DNA of 64,000 bases from a virus. A model generated the notes under the pieces. The model was not told the origin of the DNA and made no database searches. It saw nothing but the letters and a program-made list of their open reading frames with translations. Where the stretch lies: positions 1-64,000 of the IMG/VR virus record IMGVR_UViG_3300005582_000001; one strand, 5' to 3'. Positions 35,201 through 43,800 of the stretch are shown one piece after another; position 1 is the first letter of the stretch; each line of letters starts with the position of its first letter. A program made the position numbers and the translations under genes.

Positions 35201-38200
35201 GATGTTGCGGTAGATGCCGTAGTTCGGCGCGTCGTCAGTGCCGTAGTTCTTGACCGAGTGTGCCCGTGCGACTTCCGCCATCGGGATCATCGCTTCGGCT
35301 TGCTCTGGTGTGTCGAACGTCGCGATCTGCCGCTGTCGTCCGCCACCAGTGCCATCGTGGATGACCGCGTACTTACCGTCCTTCGTCACGTTGACCGAGT
35401 AGCCCTTGCGCCAGGCGGGCTGGTCGCTTTTCTTCTTGCCGCTGGCTCCTTCGCCAACACCGGTCCACTTCTGGTCCTTCCGCGCCCCAGCCAGCTTCTC
35501 ACCGAAGTCCGCGAGCCGCGACACAGTGGCGTTCTGCTCGTCTTGCGGCAGGCTCTCGGCCTCACCTTTGTCGGACGCCCCTTCGTAGCCCGGCTGATCG
35601 CCAGCCGGTGCCCTGATCGGTGCCTCGGCGGCCACGGGTGGCTTGGCGGGAGGTTCGGGTTTGTCGTCGCTCGGCCCGTAGCCCGCTGGCGTGACATCCG
35701 TGACCGACGCCCCCTTGAATCCCTTGGCTTCCATCTTCGCGACGAGGCTGGCGATGTGCTTGGCGCGGGCCTCCCCTTCTAGCCACGTCGCGTTCGATGC
35801 GGCCTTCGGTTCTTCCTTGGCAGGAGCCTCAGCCGGTGCGTCGGCGATCGACTCCAGCGGCGTCGCGTCCCCTTCCCTCTGTGGCTCATGCCCGCGTTCC
35901 CGAATCGCCTCTTCCGCCATCCGTCGAGCTTCCTTCGGATCGGGATCCGAGCGAGTGACATCCGTCCCGTCCGGCAGTGTTGCCAAGGCGTACCAGCGGT
36001 TTTTCTGCCCGTAGTTCTCCAGCGTGATCGGGATGCCGCCCGGTTTCGTTTGTTGCGGTTGCGGCGTCTCTTCGACGGTCTCCGCAGCGGCCTCTTGCGA
36101 CTCGTTCTTCGGTGCGAACTCGCCCGGCTTGTACTGGTCGTGCGCCGTCTTCACCCGCACCACCTTCGACTCGTCCCACCCGAAACTCTTCTGCGACTTC
36201 ACGGGCGCAACTGGCTGGTCTGCGTAGCCACCCTTGGCGTCAGCTTCAGACTCGAACGCGAACCCGACCTGACCTTTGGAGGGCTTGATGCGGCTGAACT
36301 CGTGCGTCGCCAAGAGCCGCTTGCGCATGGTCTCGGTGGCCTTCTTGAGGTATCCGCTGACGGCCTGACGCGAGATGCCCCGCTCGTCCGCGTAGTCCGA
36401 AGCCGACTGGCCGTTGACGTGAACCCCCACGAAGGCATCTCGCTCACTGGGGGGCAGCGTCATCAGTGCCCGGTGGATGTGCTGATGCTGGCCCTCGGAG
36501 AGCTTGATGCTCTGCCGGTGCGTGTCCTTGAGGTTCGCGGCCATCGTGCTGCCGTCATCCCCGGCGATGTCGATGCTCACCGTCTTGGCGCGCGCATTCC
36601 GTCGCGCCGACTTCTGGTGCTTGCTGTGCGCGACGTTGGTCGCCACCACATGCAGCCATGTCGAGAACTTCGCCTTGGCGGGATCGAAGCTGTCGCGGTT
36701 CTTCCAGACGCGGGTTTGCACGTCGGCAATGAAGTCGTCGAGATCAGAGTCCCGGTAGCCGAAATTCCGGCCAATGTGAGCGATCAGGCCGGACGACTTC
36801 ACGAGTTGGTCGCCGACATCGCCAGCGGATGCCTCGCCCTGCACCGGAGCGGGGGCTTCCGGCTTGGGATCACTCTTCGTCGGTGACGGTGCGGCGTGAG
36901 TCGCCTTCGGGGCGAACTCTCCGGGCTTCTTGCCGTCGTGGGCGGACGTTTCCCGCTCGATCGACTCTTCGTCGAACATCGACTTCTGATTCCGAGCGGG
37001 TTTGACGCGGGTGAATTCCAACACCACCGCCATCGCGTCGAGTTCCGCGCGCGAGAACGCCTGCACGCCTTGGGACCGCAGATGAGCCAGCCCCTGCGCG
37101 AGAGCCTCTTGGTCCGCCCCCTTGTGGTCGATGTGCAAAAAGTTGTCGTAGAGATTGACCTTCGCCCCGGATTGCTTCAGGGACTCCACTGCGGCCCGGT
37201 GACGCTTCTGCACGCCCGTGAGTCGCACGGCACGCGGACCCACCGAATTGATGACATCCCGCTCGTGGCTCCCGGTCGTCGGCTGAATGCTGGGACCGTC
37301 GTACTGGCTGGCCACGGCCGCAATATGCTTGTGGTGCTTTGGATCGACCTGGCTCGTGTGCCGCGACAGGATCGACGCCATCTCGCGGAAGTGATCGTCG
37401 GAGGGGTCTTCGTACTGGCTCAGTTGCACGCCACGCAGCCGATCCGCATTGAGGAAGCCGCGACCGAGCTTTTGATTGCGAGGATCACGGTCCTCGTGCG
37501 CCAGCGACCTGATGTGATGCGCGAGAACCTGCTTCTGGACATACTGGAGCGGCGTCGCCTCGGGCCGGGCTGGCGGTTTAGGGGCGGACTCCGCACCCAT
37601 GTCAGGGAACGACTGTTGCCGCATCGCGCCATCCGAGAACTGCATCGCCAGCAGGAAGTTGGCCGCTTCCGTGAACTCACGGCTGAAGTGGGTCGCCCCT
37701 TCGTCGCTGTTCTGCATCCGGGCACGCAATTCGGCGGCGGCTCGCTTCTGGCCGTGCTGCTCCAGCGTGGAGATCACCGAGGATGCCTGTGCGGCGGGAA
37801 CCCGCTTCCCGGCCATGATCGCGTCCGACCACTGCTTGACCTGCTGCAACTTCTCCGGCGAGGCCGGTGCCTTCCTGAATCGGTTTGTGACAGACTGCGC
37901 GGCACGACCTACCGCATCCCCAACGGGCGCGAGCGTCCTGTCGATGGCATTGAATCCCGGCTCCAGCCGCTTGCCAACGGCGTCGGCCTTGTCCAGAAAC
38001 TTGTTGCCGTACTCGTCGAACTTCTGGAAGAAGTTACCCAGCCCGCCCTCCAGATGCTCTTTCAGCTTCCCTTGCTTGGCGGCATCGAGCATCGCGGCAA
38101 AACGCTCGCGCGTCGTCGGCTTGGCGGCAGACTGCGGGTTGGACTGGTGGTAATTGCCATAGGCTTGGTCGATACGTTTCCACACTTCCTCCTTGGGTAT

Positions 38201-40192
38201 CCCCTCTTCCATCGCCCCGGCGTGTTCGAGATACTCCTTGCTGTCAGGGTGATTCAAGAACGCATTGATGGCGCTCTTTCGGGCAGCGTCGCTAAACATG
38301 CCCTTGGCGACATGAGGGCCAATCGGAGCAGACGGCGCGGACTGGTCGCCAACTGAGCCGGGCGGCGCGGTATTTCTACCGCCGTGTTGGGTTAGCTTGG
38401 TTGCGAACAAGCCTTGATCTCGCAACTGGTCTCGCGCGTGTTCTTCATGGTCGGCGTAAATGTGCCCATTGGTTTCGAGTCCAGTGTTATCCATCGCCTC
38501 GTATTTGTAGCCGGGCTGTTTCCGTGTCGGTGGTCCCGTCTTCGCGGCCGCCCCGTAGCCCTGCGCTGTCGCTCCGTTCATGCTGCCGGAGAGAGTGCCG
38601 CTGCCGAACTCGTCGCGCATGCGATCTACTTCCGATGAAGCTGGCGCGGGCGAGGACGCTGCTGCCTTCAACTCCGTGGCTTCAAACTTGCCGCGTCGCT
38701 CCCGTGGCTGACGAACTGCCGCCTGCTGTTGGCGCTGGCCAAGATTCCCCAAGGCGTGCATCACGTTGCCGAACGTCGGCTGAACGAGGCCGCGCTGTTT
38801 CGATTGCCGCTGTGATTGATTCGAGGCGGGAGCCTTCGCCTGCATGTAGGGCTTGCCGTGGAAGTCCGCATAGGCGTCGAGCAGCCGCGCGTGTTGCTCC
38901 TCGGTCGAGGTCGCGTCGTTCACGCCGTGGTGTTCGATGTGCTTCTGTGCGTCGGGATGAACCGCAAACCGCCGGAGCCGATTCGGCTCAACGAGTGGCG
39001 AATACGCATCGACTGGCTTGCTCGCGCTCTTCTCGGCTGCGGTTGGCTTTGCCGATGCAATCCCGAGATACCTTGCCATGTCCGCAGGCGGCGACTCCTC
39101 TCCGGACAGCCATCTCGCCATTTGGTCGCGATGCACCGTGTTCTTGACACCCGTCTCGCGGGTGTCATCGGGTGACGATTCAATTTTCTGGCGAAACCCG
39201 TCGCGTTCTTCCTCCCTCTCGTCATCACTAAGTGAAGGGAAGTAGCCATCAGGCCGCTTCACGCCGGGCATCCTCCCTGTTGTCGGGTGGTCGCCAAGAA
39301 ACTCCCGTGCATAGCGTCGATATTCGGCTGGCAGTAAAAAACCCTTGCGAGGCACCTCGCCATCCGCGACCGTGACCGGCTGCGTCGCTGGTGACACCGC
39401 CACTGGCGAGGATGGTGTCTGAGCTTGCGGCTGGGCGGAACTGGAGGCCATTCGCCGAGGGTCACGCCGTCCAGTAGCTGCCCGCGATGCCATCGCCTGC
39501 GACGGCAACACCGCCGCTTGAGTCGGCAAGGAGGGATGCGTGGCGTCAGGCGAGGCCGCTGGCGGTGTCGCAGCAGCGGCTGGTACGGCAGCTTGACTTG
39601 CGTGATGCGCCATGAAGGCCGCTTCCGCCCGCTTGTTCCATTCCTTCTTGTCGATCGAGGGGTCGTTGGCTCCGTGAGCCTGCATCAGCGACGCCGCTGC
39701 GGGGTGCGTGGCAAACGCGGCAATCGCCTTCCTGCGTTGCTCGGGCTGGCCATGCGAAACGAACCCCGGCACCGGCACGTTCGCTGCCATCTTCGCGTTC
39801 TCGTCCACCCCGGCCTGAACCGAAGCGGCGGCATTTACCGCAGATTGTGCCGCCTTCTGGGCCTCATGCGCCTTGAGGTGTGCGCCGATTTGATCGGCGG
39901 CCTGACCGAACTGCGGGCGTTTCACCGGATGCGACTGCTGCGAAAGAATTATCTGCGCCGCCCTCATGGCGTGAATGTCGCCATCGAAAGCCTTGCCGAT
40001 GTCGCCGCTGTGCGATGCGATCTGGTCAACGTGCGATTGCGCGTGCGGGATGCCGCCCCTAAACGGCGCTGCCACGGGGGCTGCTGCGGCAGCCGCCGGA
40101 GTCTTGGCGACCTGCTCTCCCGGCAAAGCAAACTCAATCGGATACGAAAATAGCGCACGCGCGGCAGCGCGATCTTCAGGCGACAGATTCAT
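32222..40192 (-). CDS. giant polyvalent protein B (2656 residues) with embedded sigma factor, LPD1/zincin and ART domains
   Basis: Order: Ala/Pro-rich linkers with three helical HP repeats (about 156-197, 407-444, 642-681). FSR linkers lie at residues 836, 1046, 1299, 2242 and 2637. An ECF-like sigma factor spans about 1125-1295: region 2 at 1147-1200 (DSDLDDFIADVQTRVWK, STWLHVVATNVAHS), region 4 at 1238-1294 (LMTLPPSERDAFVGV, ISRQAVSGYLKKA). A polyvalent LPD1/zincin domain spans about 1680-2145, with HEWMHALD at 1817 and the ELAARAFESY part near 2073. A C-terminal ADP-ribosyltransferase spans about 2310-2635 (MVYHGARR, GYDGIRDN, WIPFQPHQVKS). Polyvalent proteins are known to enter hosts with phage DNA. 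The sigma factor lies between two linkers. Confidence 0.85.
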   Translation of the reverse strand: MNLSPEDRAAARALFSYPIEFALPGEQVAKTPAAAAAAPVAAPFRGGIPHAQSHVDQIASHSGDIGKAFDGDIHAMRAAQIILSQQSHPVKRPQFGQAADQIGAHLKAHEAQKAAQSAVNAAASVQAGVDENAKMAANVPVPGFVSHGQPEQRRKAIAAFATHPAAASLMQAHGANDPSIDKKEWNKRAEAAFMAHHASQAAVPAAAATPPAASPDATHPSLPTQAAVLPSQAMASRAATGRRDPRRMASSSAQPQAQTPSSPVAVSPATQPVTVADGEVPRKGFLLPAEYRRYAREFLGDHPTTGRMPGVKRPDGYFPSLSDDEREEERDGFRQKIESSPDDTRETGVKNTVHRDQMARWLSGEESPPADMARYLGIASAKPTAAEKSASKPVDAYSPLVEPNRLRRFAVHPDAQKHIEHHGVNDATSTEEQHARLLDAYADFHGKPYMQAKAPASNQSQRQSKQRGLVQPTFGNVMHALGNLGQRQQQAAVRQPRERRGKFEATELKAAASSPAPASSEVDRMRDEFGSGTLSGSMNGATAQGYGAAAKTGPPTRKQPGYKYEAMDNTGLETNGHIYADHEEHARDQLRDQGLFATKLTQHGGRNTAPPGSVGDQSAPSAPIGPHVAKGMFSDAARKSAINAFLNHPDSKEYLEHAGAMEEGIPKEEVWKRIDQAYGNYHQSNPQSAAKPTTRERFAAMLDAAKQGKLKEHLEGGLGNFFQKFDEYGNKFLDKADAVGKRLEPGFNAIDRTLAPVGDAVGRAAQSVTNRFRKAPASPEKLQQVKQWSDAIMAGKRVPAAQASSVISTLEQHGQKRAAAELRARMQNSDEGATHFSREFTEAANFLLAMQFSDGAMRQQSFPDMGAESAPKPPARPEATPLQYVQKQVLAHHIRSLAHEDRDPRNQKLGRGFLNADRLRGVQLSQYEDPSDDHFREMASILSRHTSQVDPKHHKHIAAVASQYDGPSIQPTTGSHERDVINSVGPRAVRLTGVQKRHRAAVESLKQSGAKVNLYDNFLHIDHKGADQEALAQGLAHLRSQGVQAFSRAELDAMAVVLEFTRVKPARNQKSMFDEESIERETSAHDGKKPGEFAPKATHAAPSPTKSDPKPEAPAPVQGEASAGDVGDQLVKSSGLIAHIGRNFGYRDSDLDDFIADVQTRVWKNRDSFDPAKAKFSTWLHVVATNVAHSKHQKSARRNARAKTVSIDIAGDDGSTMAANLKDTHRQSIKLSEGQHQHIHRALMTLPPSERDAFVGVHVNGQSASDYADERGISRQAVSGYLKKATETMRKRLLATHEFSRIKPSKGQVGFAFESEADAKGGYADQPVAPVKSQKSFGWDESKVVRVKTAHDQYKPGEFAPKNESQEAAAETVEETPQPQQTKPGGIPITLENYGQKNRWYALATLPDGTDVTRSDPDPKEARRMAEEAIRERGHEPQREGDATPLESIADAPAEAPAKEEPKAASNATWLEGEARAKHIASLVAKMEAKGFKGASVTDVTPAGYGPSDDKPEPPAKPPVAAEAPIRAPAGDQPGYEGASDKGEAESLPQDEQNATVSRLADFGEKLAGARKDQKWTGVGEGASGKKKSDQPAWRKGYSVNVTKDGKYAVIHDGTGGGRQRQIATFDTPEQAEAMIPMAEVARAHSVKNYGTDDAPNYGIYRNITHRKQPVLKDGFASKDEAMKYMAFNAKSLIETKTALTDSIHPRLEEIVREGQTHRLGGKDADVSDFQKFGFRGVTFGNWNNSPERQHILNHAYDSLTDMADILGVPAKSLSLDGDLGLGFGSHGKGLTGARAHYNRKGVVINLTKMHGAGSLAHEWMHALDHWVGRLNGKASSDWTAGEDGAATVKTGGAAEDDYASSGLRAYGSKAGFRKEVAEAMTQVMSAIKTRPMKYKEDASSHEKYHTQNLETIQRKLDEFRRQMAFDYSKTTGYQHYKGKRGLPASDEVLKQVDELSAKILAGEGGEMIRHGQSSADTPANSRSLKWGHSMAANVAKLSDLHKALRGNKGYSATDGKLSGLVAEIESARTSHATSKGRLADAAEQKEKTKSVRSEFLSEAEKMDRGTKADYWAKDHELAARAFESYIYDKIKGNKGRDDFLAYEKHNDLPEYRMFGVKPYPEASGDERKSINAAFDNLFGVLSSHELSGSRESTKRPEVRSLRKDDGTWGGHWGSKGATEAQLASLKRKIGSREGVVHINKKGSSAVFYTVNSNWPLDKLHAHISEKPGKAFKVTGDDTTSFSRALFAALRTLLPGVEFARNEAVVPAGSAPVMPQPAPQPAPAAPATPAPTKKPRQSRVKLPDISPPQVHYTQAPEFKSWHHGSQVINEDGTPKMVYHGARRADRISGSGKFDPKRATSGPMAFFTDDPEIAKGYATGKQDTSMEMPDNYAQHFKLPVQGYRQPMDIDRAWHSMPHEQRAKIAALAPRISTDDETGENFEVRPEGHLRGNGGYDHAIKEHRGNALKALVDSWLDSGSLYGQEHRFLDVLKHAGVEGAQHHDPHAEYPAIFPMHLSIKNPLHTTAIPDEVHAAIAQAAKRQRGKKGSGADQWDKRHVSGKDFMSRLADDRANNTTHAWTSIPDWVTQTLQQHGYDGIRDNGGKYNQREHSVWIPFQPHQVKSPFNKTFDPAKQKFNFSRDLATAHEFLFGVKVAVS

Positions 40193-40211
40193 GCTCGGCC
40201 CCGAATCCAGT

Positions 40212-40231
40212 GGAAATGTCTTGACGATTCC
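40212..40231. promoter_or_regulatory. RGAA-N12-TTCY site 7 upstream of giant gene B
   Basis: GGAA at 40212-40215 and TTCC at 40228-40231, 19 bases before the ATG at 40192. Symmetric base changes keep the inverted repeat. Confidence 0.55.
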
Positions 40232-40280
40232 GCCAGATCATACCACGCACGGGGCGGCAAACAATTCGAGGTTTTCCAGA

Positions 40281-40505
40281 TCAGTCGCCGTCGAACGGAT
40301 AGAACACGACGCCGCCATAGCCGCTGTCTGGCTCACCCGCACCGCACTCAGGGCAGGTCTCCCACGAAAACGACAGGTGGTCTCGGATGGAGTATTTGAT
40401 GTGCGTCAGTTCAGATTCATTCGCCAGAACAACGGCCCCGCACGAAACGCAATCGCCGCTCCACGCCTCGCCCGTTTCCGGTTGTCCTTCTCGCAACACT
40501 CGCAT
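40281..40505 (-). CDS. small zinc-ribbon protein
   Basis: 74 residues from ATG 40505 (AAGGAAAGGTG upstream). Two Cys pairs, GDCVSCGAV and CPECGAG, 30 residues apart, make a one-zinc ribbon. Pairs with the neighbouring zinc protein between the two giant genes. Function unknown. Confidence 0.55.
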   Translation of the reverse strand: MRVLREGQPETGEAWSGDCVSCGAVVLANESELTHIKYSIRDHLSFSWETCPECGAGEPDSGYGGVVFYPFDGD

Positions 40506-40522
40506 CCGCCAAACACCTTTCC

Positions 40523-40798
40523 TTAATCGCCGTCGCCGGACTTCCAATCGTCCGTCTCGTGCTGCTCAAACCGCTGGAGTGCGTCTGCCAGCTCGGCCAA
40601 GTAGCCTCCGGGGGCACGGTCCAAGACCTGCAACGCGATCTGAATCCGGTCCACAATCGGGACTTTTTGCCAGCACTTCTGGCAGATTTCCACGCCCGCC
40701 GCGCCGCAGTGACTGGATTGGTTCAGCGGCTGCTGACAGGACCAGCACGCGGGGTCTCCGTGCGGATTCTGCGGCGGCGGCTTGCGGTGGTGAAACAT
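40523..40798 (-). CDS. small zinc-binding protein
   Basis: 91 residues. CWSCQQ … HCG … CQKCWQKVP forms a zinc site, followed by an amphipathic helix (RIQIALQVLDRA) and an acidic tail. Encoded 31 bases after giant gene A, so probably co-transcribed with it. Confidence 0.55.
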   Translation of the reverse strand: MFHHRKPPPQNPHGDPACWSCQQPLNQSSHCGAAGVEICQKCWQKVPIVDRIQIALQVLDRAPGGYLAELADALQRFEQHETDDWKSGDGD

Positions 40799-40828
40799 GG
40801 TGTGATCGTATGGCGGCGAGAACCGAAG

Positions 40829-43800
40829 TCAATCCCTCGCCGCCGCATCGGCGAGCATCAACTCAAATGCCTCGATCTCGTCCCGAGAAAACTCCCTCGG
40901 CGTCTTCGGCTTCCGAAAGAACGAGGCCACCTTCGAGATAAGCGAAGAGGTCTTCGACGGCGCTGGCGGCTGGGGTGTCGCTGGCTTCGGCAGTGACGGA
41001 CTGGGCGGGGACGGCTTGAAGGTCAGCTTGCCGGGGTCGTATCCGTCCAGTCTTTCGGCGGGCCTGCCGGTGGTGGTGCCCGGCGCGAGTTCCGATTTGC
41101 GGCCCTGAAAACTGCGCTCGATGTAGTGTTCGCCCTTGAACCCGCGCCGCAACGACGCCGCGCGAGGAATGTAGTCCGTCGCGCCGGTCCCGGCCAACGA
41201 GAACGGGTACTGATGAGCGACCTTGCTTCCGCGCACGCGGAGCCGATCCCACACGAATCCGCCCTTGCTCGGGGCCGCTTCCATCCCCTCATAGACCGAC
41301 TTTGGCGTCCCGATGTACCGATAGACCGGGCCGCTGCCGCCCTCCTTGTTCTTGTACCGGACGATCATGTTGCCTTGACCTTCGTTGCCCTGTTTTTCCC
41401 ACGAATAACTGTGGACGTTACTCGATTCGACCGGGACTTCCGGCGACCACTTCGACTCGTGGACCTGCTCCGGCTCGTCTCCCGCCGGGGCCGAGGAAGG
41501 CGGCGTCTGTGGCGTCGGCGGTGTCGGCTTCTTGCGGAACCAGTCCATCAACCCGAACTCGACCGGCGCAAAGTCGGCGAGATCGCGGGAGAACTCTTCC
41601 GAATCGGCCGCGAACTCCACCGGGCCGATGCTGTCGAGCGAGCGCGAGAACTCGGCGGGCTTGATCGCGTCGCGAACCTGCTCGTCGGTGAACGTCTCGT
41701 ACTTGCCGTCGGCGTTCTTCTTGACCCAGCCGTCGCCTGCCTTGACCTTCTTGCCCTCGGCGGTGCGTCCGTCGAATTTGTTGCCGAAGTAGCCGTGCTG
41801 ACGGGCCTCGGCGGGGCTGATGAGCGGAGCCGGAACGAGCGCGGCGAGCATGTCCGAGTATTTCTTCAGTCGCGGAATGAACCCTCCTTTGTCCTGCTTG
41901 TGCGTATCGTTCATCAGCTCCGAGAGCAGTTCCTGAACGTAGTGCGAACCGGGGACGAGCTTTTCGTGGGCCTTGTATATCCGTGGCTTGCCGCTCGCCC
42001 ATCTGTCGGCTCGATTGTGGAGTTCGTTCTTCTCCCATTCAATGTCGTCGGCGGATCGCCGAGACCCGTAATGCGACTTTTTCCATTCCTCATCCGTGAT
42101 CGCCGCATCTCGTTCGATAATAGGCTTCCATGCTGCTTCCATGCTGCTGTGGACCTCTGGCTCAAGTCGATCCTTCAGCTTCGCGATCCCCTCCTTGCCG
42201 ATCTTCTCCGCAAGACGCAGCCACTCATCGAGAATCGGTGTGGCCCCCTCGTATCGAGGCTCGGCCTTCAGGTCGAGCAACCGCCCCAGTGGCCCGCTGG
42301 CGATCTCGTTCCACTGCCGCTGTTCTTCCCGTCGCTCCTTCTCGGCGGCGATCTCATCGGGGGTCATCTCCACCCGCTTCTCGCGCTGGCGTCCGTTCTC
42401 GTTCGGCTTCGGTGGCGTGAACAAGTCGCCCTTGGACTTCTCCCGCTTCGGTTTGAGCTTCTTGGCCGCTTGGCTGTCGATGCCGTGGATCGGCATGAAC
42501 CTGCCGCCGATGTAGAACACGCCGTTGACTTCGGAGACCTTGCCACCGATCGGTGCGCGGAGCTGCCAGTCGCCGTTCTTGAGACGGCGCACTTCCCCGC
42601 CGCCGTGCTTGGCTGACAGGGCTTTGGCTTCCTCGTGATGCTCGGGCGGCACGTCCGATTCCTGCACGTCGAAGAGTTGGTCTTGCTTCGTGGCGACGTT
42701 CTCACCGGGTGCGTCGTCGAGGTGTGATTCGACCGGGGACTCGAAGTCGAACGCGACCTGCCCCTTGGCGGGCTTACGGGCGAACTCGACGGGACCGAAC
42801 TCTTCGGAATCTCCGAATAGTTCAACCGGCCCAAAGTCGTCTTCGCGAGAGAACGACTGCGGCTTCTCTGCCTTCTTCGACTCCGGAAGCGACCGCAGGA
42901 TCTCGTCCACTTCGCCGATCAGCTTGCGGGCCTCTTCGGCATTCCGCTTCGTCCATGCCGTGATCGCGGCGTCCTTCGAGGCGTCATAGTGGGCCGTGCT
43001 GTCCTTGTAGCCGCGCGTCGCGTCGATGTAGTTCCGGCTCACGATCTTCTTGCCCGCGTGCGTCACCGGCGCACCCGACGAGTTGTAGAGCAGCTTCTTC
43101 AACTGCCCGTAGACCGTGTTGATCTTGGCAGCGGCGGACTCGAACGCCTTGCGCTGCGCTGCCGTGATTTCGTTGTGGTTCTTCACGCCCGACTCGGCCA
43201 TGATCTTCCAGAACGGTGCGCTGGAGCCGAGGTGCGTGTGGTGCTGGCCGTGCTTGTCGGTGTCGCCGAACCGATGCCCCAGCGTGTCGAACGTCTCCCA
43301 CACATTGGAGAGGAAGTCGCGATTCGCGGCCCAGACCGCCTTCTTGGCGAGGCGTTCCCCGGAATCTCCTTCCCCGAACTTCGTGACGCATTCCGAGCCG
43401 ACGCCCATCGTCCACTTCTCGGCATCGTTCTGGATGTAGTAGATGTTTTTGATGTCGTGCCCACACAGTCCGCAGCAGGCGGATTGAGGGCCACCGTCCC
43501 AGACCACGGGAACCGGCTTGTAGCCCGATGGCATCTCGAATTCGGGGACGGTGACGCCCTCGCCTTTGTCGCCTTCGACTTCCTTCATTCCCTTGACCGC
43601 CACGGCGGACCAGCCCTGTGGAGCCGTTCCGGTGTAGAGGTACGTCGCATGAACCATCTCGTCGTGACTCAGGCCTTTGTCGCCCGACTTGTTGGCCGAC
43701 GCCTTGGCAATGGCCTCGCGCTTCGTCAGCCCCGCCGGGCCAGCTTGCGGTTTCTCTTCTGGCTTTCCGTCAGACTTTGCGTCACGTTTTTCTGACGCAA

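Noticed and set aside
36896-38356. Long plus-strand frames opposite the giant genes (e.g. 486 codons)
   Set aside because: They lie antisense to clear domain-bearing genes, are Arg/Leu/His-rich and match no family; typical shadows in GC-rich DNA.
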